The translations under genes and the position numbers were made by a program. 35,363 bases of DNA, taken from contig JAFDDH010000016.1 in NCBI GenBank assembly GCA_019310975.1, positions 1 to 35,363 of the forward strand, written 5' to 3'. The notes under the pieces were generated by a model. The model saw nothing but the letters and a program-made list of their open reading frames with translations, was not told the DNA's origin and searched no databases. Source of the stretch: Deltaproteobacteria bacterium (GTDB lineage Bacteria; Myxococcota_A; UBA9160; UBA4427). This document shows, piece by piece, positions 17,774 to 26,888 of this stretch; the first letter of the stretch is position 1, and each line of letters begins with the position of its first letter.

Positions 17774-18759
17774 GAAATCGATCCGTCCTCGCGTCGCTAC
17801 TCGTGCTCTGGGTCGCCCTGCCTGCATCCGCAGCGTTCGAGACCCGCGTTCGCTCCGGTCCGGTCACGTCCGTCGTAAGTCTCACGCCCGATGCCCCGGT
17901 GATCGGGGATCCGATGATCCTCAGCATCGAAGTCACTGCGGAAGAGGGTGTCGAGCTGCTGATGCCGGACTTCGGCGAGGCCCTCGACCGCTTCCGCATC
18001 GTGGATTTCGTGCCGCGCTCGCGAGTCGACGGAGCCGGACGGGCGATCCAGAGCCAGCGCTATACCCTTCAGGCTCCGTCCTCGGGCGAGCACGTCATTC
18101 CGTCCATCCTGATCGAGTTCGTCGACCGTCGCCCCGGACAGGACCCCGCGCCGCAGGGTGCGGACGCCCACGAGTTGCTGACGGAGAGCATCGCATTCGA
18201 GGTGGCCTCGGTGCTGCCGGACGCGGCTGCGGCCGACCTCGCTCCGCCAGCGGGCCGACTCGAGCCGCTCGCCCGCAGGAGTGGCGGGCCCTGGGTGTGG
18301 ATCATCGCCGCGCTGGCCCTGCTGGCAGCCGGCGCGCCCTTCGCGCTGCGCGCCTGGCAGGCGCAGCGTGCACGCGCCGACGTGCGCAGCGCCTACGAAC
18401 TGGCTCGGGCCGAGCTCGATGCGCTCATGACCGACGCCAAGCCCAGCGATGGACATATCGACGCCTTCTTCGTTGCACTCTCGGGCATCGTGCGCGGCTA
18501 TGTCGAGCGCCGCTTCGCGGTCCGTTCGCCCGAGCTCACCACCGAGCGTTTCCTAGAGCTGGCGAGCGCCTCGCCCGACCTCACCGATGCGCACCGCGAC
18601 CTGCTACGCGACTTCTTGCGGCAGTGCGATCTCGTGAAATTCGCTCACTACATCCCGTCCGCGAAGGCCATCGACCAGGCGGTCGGGCTGGCTGGGCTCT
18701 TCATCGAGGACACGCGCGACGATCATTCACACGGCGGCGCAGAGGCGGCCACCCGATGA
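17770..18759 (+). CDS. Membrane-anchored Bat-cluster protein with DUF4381-like C-terminus
   Basis: This 329-residue protein has a cleavable-looking signal peptide (residues 1-21, ending ASA), a periplasmic beta-rich domain of about 150 residues (APVIGDPMILSIEV resembles BatD repeats), one membrane helix at about 176-194 and a cytoplasmic helical region. The C-terminal region (VRGYVERRF, TTERFL, FLRQCDLVKFA) resembles DUF4381, which usually sits in this operon position as a much shorter protein. It may therefore be a DUF4381 protein extended by a BatD-like ectodomain. It is joined to both neighbours by ATGA overlaps and probably forms part of the Bat membrane complex; the precise role is unknown. 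Confidence 0.8.
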   Translation: MRNRSVLASLLVLWVALPASAAFETRVRSGPVTSVVSLTPDAPVIGDPMILSIEVTAEEGVELLMPDFGEALDRFRIVDFVPRSRVDGAGRAIQSQRYTLQAPSSGEHVIPSILIEFVDRRPGQDPAPQGADAHELLTESIAFEVASVLPDAAAADLAPPAGRLEPLARRSGGPWVWIIAALALLAAGAPFALRAWQAQRARADVRSAYELARAELDALMTDAKPSDGHIDAFFVALSGIVRGYVERRFAVRSPELTTERFLELASASPDLTDAHRDLLRDFLRQCDLVKFAHYIPSAKAIDQAVGLAGLFIEDTRDDHSHGGAEAATR

Positions 18760-19772
18760 GCACCCTCGAATTTCGCGATCCCGTGCTGCTGCTCTTCGGG
18801 CTCTTCGCCCCCCTCGTCTATGTGCTGATGGCACACAGCCCGTCGCGTGTCCTCTACTCGAGCCTCTCGCTTCTGGATCACGCACCTTCGTCGTGGCGCG
18901 TGCGCCTGCTCCCGCTGCCGGCGCTCTGCCTGGCCGGCGCCGTACTCAATCTCTCCATCGCGTTGGCGGGGCCGCGCACCGGTGACGCCACCAGCCAGGT
19001 TCACCGCGAAGGCATCGCGATCATGCTGGTGGTGGACCGCTCGGGGTCGATGAACGCCCGCGACTTCGTCGAGGACGACAAGAGTGTCGACCGCCTGACG
19101 GCCGTAAAAGGGGTGTTGGGGCACTTTCTGGGCGACGAGGGCGCCCCCGGGCGCCCCGATGACCTGGTCGGACTCGTGACCTTCGCCCGTTACGCGGACA
19201 GCGTCGCGCCTCTCACGCTCGACCACACGAACCTCTCCGCCATCCTGGACGAGGTCCGCATCGTGACGGATCGCGACGAGGACGGCACAGCGGTGGGAGA
19301 GGGGCTCGCGTTGGCGGTGGAGCGGCTTCGGCGCCACGAGGCCCAGAGCCGCGTCGTGATTCTGCTGACCGATGGCGTGAGCAACTCGGGCGAGATCACA
19401 CCCGGCCAGGCCGCAATATTGGCGGCCGCCCACGATATCAAGGTTTATGCCGTCGGAGCCGGCCGGACCGGGTACGCGCCCTTCCCCGTACAGTGGCGGG
19501 GCAGAACCGTGCTGCGCCAGGCGCAGGTGGAGCTCGACGAGCGTACGTTGCAGGAGATCGCCCAGCGGACCGGCGGTCGCTACTTCCACGCCGGCGATGT
19601 CGAAGCGCTGGCGGACGTCTACGAGGAGATCGACGCACTCGAGCGCAGCGATATCGTCGAGGTCCGTTACATGCAGTACGAGGAGCACTATGCGGGCTTG
19701 ACTCTGACGGGCGCCGTGCTGATCGCTATCGCCGCGCTGACCTCGCGCACACTGCTCCGGAGGCTGCCTTGA
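18756..19772 (+). CDS. batA: BatA-type VWA membrane protein
   Basis: This 338-residue BatA-like protein has two N-terminal membrane helices (about 10-25 and 52-72), a von Willebrand factor A domain with the MIDAS motif DRSGS (Asp94, Ser96, Ser98) and LLTDGVSNSG, and a last membrane helix at about 315-333. This is the standard BatA layout and length. The Bat proteins were named for aerotolerance in Bacteroides and are linked to stress survival in other bacteria; the mechanism is unsettled. The ATG overlaps the previous stop (ATGA), and its own TGA overlaps the TTG start of the fusion gene that follows. Confidence 0.93.
   Translation: MSTLEFRDPVLLLFGLFAPLVYVLMAHSPSRVLYSSLSLLDHAPSSWRVRLLPLPALCLAGAVLNLSIALAGPRTGDATSQVHREGIAIMLVVDRSGSMNARDFVEDDKSVDRLTAVKGVLGHFLGDEGAPGRPDDLVGLVTFARYADSVAPLTLDHTNLSAILDEVRIVTDRDEDGTAVGEGLALAVERLRRHEAQSRVVILLTDGVSNSGEITPGQAAILAAAHDIKVYAVGAGRTGYAPFPVQWRGRTVLRQAQVELDERTLQEIAQRTGGRYFHAGDVEALADVYEEIDALERSDIVEVRYMQYEEHYAGLTLTGAVLIAIAALTSRTLLRRLP
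19759..19763 (+). promoter_or_regulatory. Ribosome-binding site supporting a TTG start
   Basis: GGAGG lies 5 bases before TTG at 19769. The strong Shine-Dalgarno match and the TTGA overlap with the batA stop make this rare start codon the best choice for the batB-batC fusion. Confidence 0.7.
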
Positions 19773-22700
19773 GCGAGCTGTACTTCGCCGAGCCGCAGTG
19801 GGTACACGCGATGTGGGGGGTCGCGGCAATCTTTGTGCTGCTCTACTGGCTGGATCGGCGCGGCGGCCGCGCACTCTCGCACTTCGTCTCCGAGCCGATG
19901 CGGGCCCGGCTCGTACGCCTGCCGAGCGGGCTGCGGCGCCGGCTTCACCTCGCAGGGGTGGTGGTCGCAATGGCGGCGTCGGTGCTCGCATTGATGCGCC
20001 CACAGTGGGGTGTCGAGTTCGTCATGGCGCCCCAGGTCGGCGCCGAGATCATGATCGCCCTGGACGTGTCGCGCTCGATGCTGGCGGAGGACGTGGCACC
20101 CAACCGGCTCGAGCGTGCCAAGGCGGAGATCCGCGACCTGCTTCCCTATCTCGAGGGAGATCAGGTGGGGCTGATCGTCTTCGCGGGTCGCGCCAGCGTG
20201 CAGTGCCCGCTGACACCGGACTTTGGCTTCCTGCGGCTGGTGCTCGACGGCGTCGATCCGACCAGTGTGAGCCGGGGCGGCACTCGCCTGGAGGAGCCCA
20301 TCCGCAAGGCAACCGCCGGATTCGGGGCGAGTGGCGATCTGGCGCGTGTGATCCTGCTCATCACCGACGGCGAGGACCATGATTCGTTTCCAGCCGACGC
20401 GGCCCGCGAGGCTGCCGAGCGCGGTATCCGCATTCTGGCGATTGGGTTCGGGGACGAGGCGGGCAGCGAGATCTGGCTGAGTGACAAGCAGACCGGCGCG
20501 CGCGCGCGTCTGGTCGATGCAGACGGACGGCCAGTCGTGAGTCGGCTCGACGGCGACCTGCTGCGCGAGCTCGCCATGCTGACCGAGGGCGCCTACGTGC
20601 CTGCGGGCACAGGTGTGCTCGATCTGGCTTCGATCTTCGACGCCCACATTCGTCCACTGATGCGCGGAACGGGTGAAGAGCGCGGCCGCACGGTCCAGAA
20701 GGACGGGTTTCAATGGGCCATCCTCGTCGCGCTCGCCGCGCTGGTCGGCGGCGCACTCGCGCACGGGAGTCGCGGCGCGTCCATCGGCCTGCTGCTGATC
20801 GCCTGGCTGGCCGTGCCGCCCGCAGCGCACGCCCAGACGCCCGCTGAATCGGTCGCCCACGATGAAGTCTCCGCGGATCTGCCACCCGCGGATCCACTGG
20901 CCGTCGAGACGAGCGAGAGCGGCGGGCGCAGCCGGCTCGAAGTGCCCGAGGACCCTCGCGAAGCCTTCAACCGCGGCCTCGTGGCCCTGGAGGCCGACGC
21001 ACTCGACGACGCCGTACAGCTCTTCGAGGCGGCGCGCGGCGGCGCGCGCGGCGATGCGGAGGTGCGCTTTCGCGCGACCTTCGACCTGGCCTGGGTCGAC
21101 GTAAAGACCGCCGAGCAGAACCTCGAGGCCGATCCACAGGCGGCGCTCGCCGCACTCGAGCGCGCCGCCGATTGGTTCCGCGAGGCCGTCGCGCTGCGTC
21201 CCGAGAGCGATGACGCGCGCCGCAATCTCGAGATCGTGCTGCAACGTGCGCTTCTGCTCGCCGACTCGATCGCAGAGCGCGAGCCGCGTGATGTCGAAGC
21301 GAGACTCGAGGCGTTGATCGAGGCGCAACGCGCCGCGACCACCGCCACACGCGGGGCCATCGAAGAGATGGAGAGGCGCGACGATCCCGGCGCCGCAGAC
21401 GCCATGCGTCCGCACTTTCGTCGGCTGGCTGTGCAGCAGCGCCAGATCCTCGCCGACACCGGCGCCCTGGCGGAGGTCGCGGGCCGCGAGCTGGATGGAC
21501 TGCGCGACCTCGCAGAGGCCGAACACACCCCCGAGCAGCAGATGCGTGCAGCGCAGCTCGAGGGCGTGCTCCACTCCGTACACCGGGCGCGAGAGCGGAT
21601 GGGCCAGGCCCGCAGCCAGCTTCGGCGCGGCCAGGCGGGCCGCGCGCATCGGCGCAGCGCCGCGGCGCTCTCGAATCTGAAGCGTGCGCGCGAGCAGCTA
21701 CAGGATCCCGTGCAGCTGCTCGACGGGTTGATCCGCGACTCTGCGCAGATGGCCACCGAGACGCGGGCGCTGGCCGCGTCCCTGCTGGGTATCGGCCCTG
21801 CAGCGGACCGCTCCGCGACACGGGCTTCGATTCCGAGCTGGCTCGATACCCGCTACCTGGGCGAGGGTCAACGCCAGCTCACGGATCGCACCCTCGAGCT
21901 GCACACCCGGCTCTCGGCCGGTCTCGGCGGTCTCGAGACCGCGACGGATCCGGACCAGCTCGCCCTGGCCGAGCAGATCCGCGCCGCCGAGCCCCTGGTC
22001 GACGCCGCCGGTGGCGCCCTCGCGCAGGCCACGGACACGCTGGAGGCCGACGACGCCAGCGGTGCGGTCGATGCCCAGGCGCGCGGCCTGACGGCCCTGG
22101 TCGAAGCGCGTGAGCACTTCCTCGACCTGAAGGGCCTGATCGAGGCGGCCTGGGCAGACCAGGGACGCATCGAGGGCGCGCTCGGGCCGCAGATCGACGT
22201 CGACGATGCCACGCTGGCCGAGTACGCGCCCGCGCTCCACGAGCTCCAATCGCGCAACCTCGACCGCGTGCGACGCATGGCGCCGATGGTCGAGAAGCTG
22301 CGCAGCGATCTCGAGACGCAGCCGGGCGAAGGCGGGGCCGCAACCAGCGAAGAGCAGCGCTCACAGGCCGCCCAGCGGCTGGAGCTGGCCGATGGGCTGC
22401 TCGCGATGACGGAGTCGGCGATGCGCGGTGCGATCGACGCCTTCGCCGCCACCATGGCGATGGAGAAGAACGCCGGCCCCACCCTGGAGGCGGGCACGCG
22501 CGTGGCCACCGCAAAGCGCGGACTCGACAGCCTGCGCCGCCTCTTCTTCAGTGTCGTGGAGCATATTCGGGATGCTGCGCAACGTCAGATCGAGCTGGGC
22601 GACGAGACTGAGGCCGCCGCGGGGCGCCAGCCGGACGCGCGCGCAACGGCGTTCGCACCCGTCGCTCATCGACAACACGAGCTGGCCGACGGCACCGAGG

Positions 22701-23185
22701 CACTGGCCAGTGCGCTGCACGAGCAGGCTCTCACCGATCCCGCTGCCGTGCTCGGCCAACAGGGGGCTGACAGTGCAGCGGCCGATGACGCGGCGGCCGA
22801 CAAGCTCGTTCGCGCATCGGAGCTGGTGCTGGTCGCCAGCGACGAGATGGGCGCGGCCGCGGAGGGCCTGGACGCCGGGTCGCCGGATCCCGACGCGATT
22901 CGCGAGCAGCAGTCGAGCGCGGTACAAAAGCTGGGCGAGGCGCTCGAGATCCTGCAGCCACCCCAGCAGGACCCATCGCAGCAAGAGGCCTCATCCGATC
23001 AACAGGAGCAATCCGAGCAAGAGTCCGGTCCGCAGACGCCGGAGGGCGAGGACGAGAGCGAGGCGCAACCCTCGGCCGATCCGAGTCAGATGCTGCAGGC
23101 GGTGCGCGACCGCGAGGCTGAGCGCCACCGCAATCAACGCGATCGGGTTCATCGGGGCTACGAACCCGTCGAGAAGGATTGGTAG
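19769..23185 (+). CDS. BatB-BatC fusion: VWA membrane protein joined to a very long TPR/helical domain
   Basis: This 1138-residue protein begins as BatB: membrane helices near residues 10-27 and 50-68, a VWA domain with MIDAS DVSRS (Asp99, Ser101, Ser103) and LLITDGED, and a closing helix near 315-333. It then runs without a stop into a segment like a Sec signal peptide (about 334-355, ending AHA before Gln). TPR-type repeats follow (DPREAFNRGLVALEADALDDAVQLFEAAR from about residue 394), then about 600 residues of Ala/Glu/Arg-rich predicted helix, and a Gln/Glu/Ser-rich acidic tail. BatC, normally a separate periplasmic TPR protein, appears to be fused in frame and greatly enlarged. The enlarged part should be periplasmic. 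It resembles no domain I can name, apart from the TPR start. The start is TTG at 19769. Confidence 0.87.
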   Translation: MSELYFAEPQWVHAMWGVAAIFVLLYWLDRRGGRALSHFVSEPMRARLVRLPSGLRRRLHLAGVVVAMAASVLALMRPQWGVEFVMAPQVGAEIMIALDVSRSMLAEDVAPNRLERAKAEIRDLLPYLEGDQVGLIVFAGRASVQCPLTPDFGFLRLVLDGVDPTSVSRGGTRLEEPIRKATAGFGASGDLARVILLITDGEDHDSFPADAAREAAERGIRILAIGFGDEAGSEIWLSDKQTGARARLVDADGRPVVSRLDGDLLRELAMLTEGAYVPAGTGVLDLASIFDAHIRPLMRGTGEERGRTVQKDGFQWAILVALAALVGGALAHGSRGASIGLLLIAWLAVPPAAHAQTPAESVAHDEVSADLPPADPLAVETSESGGRSRLEVPEDPREAFNRGLVALEADALDDAVQLFEAARGGARGDAEVRFRATFDLAWVDVKTAEQNLEADPQAALAALERAADWFREAVALRPESDDARRNLEIVLQRALLLADSIAEREPRDVEARLEALIEAQRAATTATRGAIEEMERRDDPGAADAMRPHFRRLAVQQRQILADTGALAEVAGRELDGLRDLAEAEHTPEQQMRAAQLEGVLHSVHRARERMGQARSQLRRGQAGRAHRRSAAALSNLKRAREQLQDPVQLLDGLIRDSAQMATETRALAASLLGIGPAADRSATRASIPSWLDTRYLGEGQRQLTDRTLELHTRLSAGLGGLETATDPDQLALAEQIRAAEPLVDAAGGALAQATDTLEADDASGAVDAQARGLTALVEAREHFLDLKGLIEAAWADQGRIEGALGPQIDVDDATLAEYAPALHELQSRNLDRVRRMAPMVEKLRSDLETQPGEGGAATSEEQRSQAAQRLELADGLLAMTESAMRGAIDAFAATMAMEKNAGPTLEAGTRVATAKRGLDSLRRLFFSVVEHIRDAAQRQIELGDETEAAAGRQPDARATAFAPVAHRQHELADGTEALASALHEQALTDPAAVLGQQGADSAAADDAAADKLVRASELVLVASDEMGAAAEGLDAGSPDPDAIREQQSSAVQKLGEALEILQPPQQDPSQQEASSDQQEQSEQESGPQTPEGEDESEAQPSADPSQMLQAVRDREAERHRNQRDRVHRGYEPVEKDW

Positions 23186-23201
23186 GCCGGTGTAGGTAGA
23201 C

Positions 23202-23237
23202 GTGGGTAGGTGGGTAGGCGGGTAGGCGGGCGGGTAG
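23202..23237 (+). repeat. G-rich 8-base tandem repeat with G-quadruplex pattern just before batD
   Basis: Units GTGGGTAG, GTGGGTAG and GCGGGTAG are followed by a variant unit that ends directly at the batD ATG. There are five GGG tracts (23204, 23212, 23220, 23228, 23232) separated by loops of 5, 5, 5 and 1 bases, which satisfies the G3N1-7 quadruplex pattern on the mRNA-sense strand. No ordinary Shine-Dalgarno sequence is present, so the repeat occupies the ribosome-binding region. Confidence 0.8.
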
Positions 23238-25097
23238 ATGAGTGCGAAGGAAGGAAGATTGCGGATTCGACGCCAACACGGAGATCGGCGGAATTGGACG
23301 CCGATCGGGCTCGCGCTGATTCTCGCGCTGCTCGCCGGGACGGGGAGCGCTCGGGCCGAGGTCGCAGTGCAGCTCCGCGTGTCACGCGGCCCCTATCACG
23401 TCGGCATGCCAGTGGAGATGCACGTGCACGTGACGGGCTTCGAGCGCAGCCCGGATCCACGCTGTGAGGCCGCTGCGCCCGAGGGCGGCACGATGGTCAT
23501 GACGGGGCTCGTACCCAATATCAGTACCTCGATGCAGATCATTGGTGGACGCGTCTCGCGGTCCGAGAGCGTGACCTTCATCTGCCAGTTCCGCTTTACT
23601 CCGACGAGAGTCGGGCGCTTCCGTTTTGAGCCCTTTCGCGTCAGCCAGGCCACACTTTCCGTCGCCAGTGCCCCGCACGCGCTCGACGTCGAGGAGGCCC
23701 CCCTCGACCCACAGATCCGCGTGCGCATCGAGGTCTCCGAGGCTCCGGTCTACATTGGTCAACGGGTGCCGATCCGCATCGAGTGGTGGCTCGAGGACTC
23801 GCTGCAGGACCACATCAGCAGCTACCGGATTCAGAGCGAGCTCTTCGATCGCGAGGACGCATTCCGCTTCCTCCCCGACGAGCAGCCACAGCGCGGCGAC
23901 CAGACCTTGGACATCGTCACCGCGCAGGGTGATCTGAGCCTGCGCGCCACGGTGGAGCGCCGCAACGAAGACGGGACCGACTTTCTCGTCGTGGCGGCCG
24001 AGCGCACACTGATTCCGTTGCGCGACGGCCGCTTCGACCTGCCGCCCGCGACGCTTCAAGTCGAGGAGGTAGTGCGCTGGCAGCGTGATCTCTTTGGCGG
24101 CCGGAGGCCGGCGGCGAGCCATCGCATCTTCGCACGTGACGAGTCGCGGCGATTGATCGTGCGGCCCGCGCCCGCGACAGGGCGACCGGCGCACTTCGCC
24201 GGCGCCGTCGGGCGAGGCTTCGCGCTCGACGTGGTGGCGGATCGCAGCGTGGTGCAGGTCGGCGATCCCATCACCCTCACCTTGACGGTGCGCGGCGACG
24301 GCCACCTCGATGCCGTGGGGCTGCCGGACTGGGGCGCGGGGGACGGCCTGCCAACGGATCGTTTCCGGCTCTCCGAGGGCAACCTCTCGGGAGAGGTGCG
24401 GGGCGATACGAAAATCTTTCGCCTGGGCGTGCGGGTGCTCGACGACTCGGTACGCGAGATCCCCGCCCTGCCCTTCAGCTGGTTCGATCCCGAGCTGGGC
24501 GAATACCAGACCACGCACTCGCGGCCCGTTGCCGTCTCGGTCCGGCCCGCCCAGGTGATCGGCGCGGACGATGTCCTCGCCAGCACGGAGCCGCGCGACG
24601 GCCGCGCGGAAGCGGCGCCCGGCACGCGCGCGGACGATCCCGTCCCTCGACAGGGCAGCCTGAGCATCTCGGGCGCCGATCTATCCATCGAGACCGATCC
24701 GACGATCTTGCTTCGACGCTCGGGCGGGCGCGCCAGCCTGCGCGCCGCAGCCTATACGGGCTCGCTCGCGTTGATCGGCGCAGCGCTCTGGGTGAAGAGG
24801 CGGCGCAACGTGCCCGCTGAAATCATGCGCCTGCGCGTGCTGGTGCGCAGACAGCGAGATCGCATCCGGGGGGCGACCCCCCTTCCCCCGCGCGAGGCTC
24901 TGGCCGAGATCGCGGCGGCGCTGCGCGAGCTCGCCAGCGGCGTGCCGGGGGCATCCGACACAGCTCTGGAAGATTTCGTTCGCGAGTGCGACGAGATCCT
25001 CTACTCGCCGGGCGCCGAGCCCGCAGGCATGGAGTTGCCGGAGCGAGTCGCACGCGCACAGGCAATCCTAGATGCGATCGAGGAGCAGATCGGATGA
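23238..25097 (+). CDS. batD: BatD-type protein
   Basis: This 619-residue protein has an N-terminal signal segment (WTPIGLALILALLAGTGSARA, cleavage near residue 40), several beta-sandwich repeats typical of BatD (RGPYHVGMPVEMHVHV, APVYIGQRVPIRIEW, RSVVQVGDPITLTLTV), one membrane helix near residues 504-522 and a basic/helical cytoplasmic tail of about 95 residues. The large periplasmic part would face the helical half of the BatB-BatC fusion. The gene is separated from the fusion by 52 bases filled by a G-rich repeat, so its translation may be regulated separately from the otherwise overlapping cluster. The stop overlaps the batE ATG (ATGA). Confidence 0.9.
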   Translation: MSAKEGRLRIRRQHGDRRNWTPIGLALILALLAGTGSARAEVAVQLRVSRGPYHVGMPVEMHVHVTGFERSPDPRCEAAAPEGGTMVMTGLVPNISTSMQIIGGRVSRSESVTFICQFRFTPTRVGRFRFEPFRVSQATLSVASAPHALDVEEAPLDPQIRVRIEVSEAPVYIGQRVPIRIEWWLEDSLQDHISSYRIQSELFDREDAFRFLPDEQPQRGDQTLDIVTAQGDLSLRATVERRNEDGTDFLVVAAERTLIPLRDGRFDLPPATLQVEEVVRWQRDLFGGRRPAASHRIFARDESRRLIVRPAPATGRPAHFAGAVGRGFALDVVADRSVVQVGDPITLTLTVRGDGHLDAVGLPDWGAGDGLPTDRFRLSEGNLSGEVRGDTKIFRLGVRVLDDSVREIPALPFSWFDPELGEYQTTHSRPVAVSVRPAQVIGADDVLASTEPRDGRAEAAPGTRADDPVPRQGSLSISGADLSIETDPTILLRRSGGRASLRAAAYTGSLALIGAALWVKRRRNVPAEIMRLRVLVRRQRDRIRGATPLPPREALAEIAAALRELASGVPGASDTALEDFVRECDEILYSPGAEPAGMELPERVARAQAILDAIEEQIG

Positions 25098-25966
25098 GCG
25101 CCGACTGCAGCCGCTTTCGAACCCTCCTCGGAGTCGCTCTGCTGGCGATGATCGGAAGTCCGCAGATCAGTGACCTCGCTCACGCGCAGGAAGAAGACGC
25201 GAGGATCGCGGTACAAGAGGCGGTGGAGACCTACACGTTCGCGATGCAGAGCAGCGATCGCGGCGTACGTCTGCAGGCGTTCAGCCGTGCCGAGCAGCTC
25301 TTCGCGGCTGCGGGCGCGTCGGGGGCGCGCAACGCAGACCTGCAGACGAATCTCGGCAACGCGGCGCTCCAGAACGAGCGACTCGGGACAGCCATCGTTG
25401 CCTATCGCCGTGCGCTGCTGCTCGACCCCGGCCATGCACGTGCGCGCCAGAACCTCGATCACACGCGGGGACTACTACCCGACTGGGTTCCGACGCCGCC
25501 AGAGGCCGGTGTGTTGGACAGCTTCTTCTTCTGGCAGCGTGCACTCTCGCGTGACGCGCGTGAGACGCTGGCGGCCGCTGCATTCGCGGCCGCAGCGCTG
25601 CTCGTGGCCGCGTCGATCCTGCTCGGCCGCGTCTCGACGCGCTGGGGCGCACTCGCGTGCACACTCGTCTGGCTCGGGATGTTGGCTTCGCTGGCCTTCG
25701 ACCCGACCCGCGACGCGGCGCGACACGCCGTGGTGGTGGTGCCCGATGTCAGCGCGCGCGCCGCGGATTCGATCAACGCACCGCGCCGCTTCAGTGAGCC
25801 GCTGCCCGACGGGACCGAGCTCGAGGTTCTCGAGGACCGAGGCGGCTGGCTGCACATCCAACTCCACAACGGCCGCGATGGCTGGATCACTGCCTCGTCC
25901 ATAGAGCGCATACGACAGGAGTCATCGTTCGAATCGAATCGAGCTCGTGTCCCAGACGTGTTCTGA
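25094..25966 (+). CDS. batE: BatE-type TPR protein with SH3b domain
   Basis: This 290-residue protein has a signal peptide ending AHA near residue 31, a TPR region (about 40-125; NLGNAALQNERLGTAIVAYRRALLLDPGHARARQNL), two membrane helices (about 157-178 and 183-201) and a C-terminal bacterial SH3 domain (GTELEVLEDRGGWLHIQL, DGWITASSIE). BatE proteins usually combine TPRs and an SH3b domain in this way. SH3b domains often bind peptidoglycan stems, so the last part may touch the cell wall. It ends the cluster and converges on the SDR gene, with only 36 bases between the stops and no hairpin there. Confidence 0.88.
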   Translation: MSADCSRFRTLLGVALLAMIGSPQISDLAHAQEEDARIAVQEAVETYTFAMQSSDRGVRLQAFSRAEQLFAAAGASGARNADLQTNLGNAALQNERLGTAIVAYRRALLLDPGHARARQNLDHTRGLLPDWVPTPPEAGVLDSFFFWQRALSRDARETLAAAAFAAAALLVAASILLGRVSTRWGALACTLVWLGMLASLAFDPTRDAARHAVVVVPDVSARAADSINAPRRFSEPLPDGTELEVLEDRGGWLHIQLHNGRDGWITASSIERIRQESSFESNRARVPDVF

Positions 25967-26002
25967 AGCCAGGCAACGCACCCAAGATCTCCCACTCGAC
26001 GC

Positions 26003-26782
26003 TCAATTGTTCTGGATCGACAGGCCGCCATCTACGAGCAGAACCGCCCCATTGATGTACGAAGCCGCGGGCAGCACCAGGGAGAGTGTCGCGTGGGCGA
26101 CCTCCTCCGGCTGACCGTAGCGGCGCAGTGGCACGCGACGGCGCGCGAATTTGGCCTTCGCAGCATCGGGGATGCTCGCCGTCATGCCCGTCTCGATGGG
26201 ACCCGGGCAAACGCAATTGAAGGTGATGCCACGCTGGCCGAGCTCGACGGCAAGAGCGCGCGTGAGACCGATGACACCGTGTTTGCTTGCCGTATAGGCA
26301 CTCACGAAGGGCTGTGCACCCACGCCCTCGGTGGAGGCGATGTTCACCACGCGCCCCTCACTGCCTCGCTCGAGGTGCGGGAGCGCGGCCCGCACCAGGC
26401 GAGCGTGGGCGGTGAGATTCACGTCGAGCGTGGCCGCCCAGCTCGCCTCGTAGTCTTCGCCTTCCACGGGACCCGGGCGGCTGATACCGGCGTTGTTGAT
26501 CAGGATGTCGAGTCCGCCAAAGCGCAGGGCCACCTCCGCAACGAGTGCCGTGATCGCGTCGGGATCGGCCACGTCGCAGACCCAGCCGACCGCCTCGCCA
26601 CCGGCCTCCTCGATCTCCTTGACGACCGTCGCCACGCCCTCGCCGACGACATCGACGACGGCCACGCGTGCGCCCTCATCCGCGAAGAGGTGCGCGGTGG
26701 CGCGGCCCATGCCGCTGGCCGCGCCCGTCACGAGGGCGACCTTGCCCGCGATGGATCGACTGAGGGTGCTGAGTCTCGTCAT
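26003..26782 (-). CDS. Short-chain dehydrogenase/reductase (FabG-like)
   Basis: This 259-residue classical SDR has the NAD(P) motif TGAASGMG (19-26), a NNAG motif, the catalytic Ser in NIAST, YTASK (Tyr163, Lys167) and a PGPIETGM loop, with the C-terminus closing as in tetrameric family members. VVDV after the second strand has an acidic end, which favours NAD(H) over NADPH. The ATG at 26782 has GGAG 5 bases upstream; a longer start at 26824 lacks one. It lies 106 bases downstream of alkB on the same strand, so it could oxidise the alcohol made by AlkB or act on a beta-hydroxy intermediate; this is inferred from position only. Confidence 0.9.
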   Translation of the reverse strand: MTRLSTLSRSIAGKVALVTGAASGMGRATAHLFADEGARVAVVDVVGEGVATVVKEIEEAGGEAVGWVCDVADPDAITALVAEVALRFGGLDILINNAGISRPGPVEGEDYEASWAATLDVNLTAHARLVRAALPHLERGSEGRVVNIASTEGVGAQPFVSAYTASKHGVIGLTRALAVELGQRGITFNCVCPGPIETGMTASIPDAAKAKFARRRVPLRRYGQPEEVAHATLSLVLPAASYINGAVLLVDGGLSIQNN

Positions 26783-26888
26783 GGCTCTCCGCCCTTGCGA
26801 CCGCGACACGGATGAGCCGGTCACGGGGATGCCCTCAGCCTAGCCGGAAGGAGCTTTTAGCCCAGCCGAGCCCAGCCCCGACACAGGG

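Noticed and set aside
19688-21649. A 653-codon open frame opposite batB-batC
   Set aside because: No recognisable domain, and it overlaps a VWA protein with intact MIDAS residues on the other strand.
23181-23237. A CRISPR or integration-site repeat
   Set aside because: Units are 8 bases with no spacers, and no cas or integrase gene is near; it is a simple G-rich tandem repeat.
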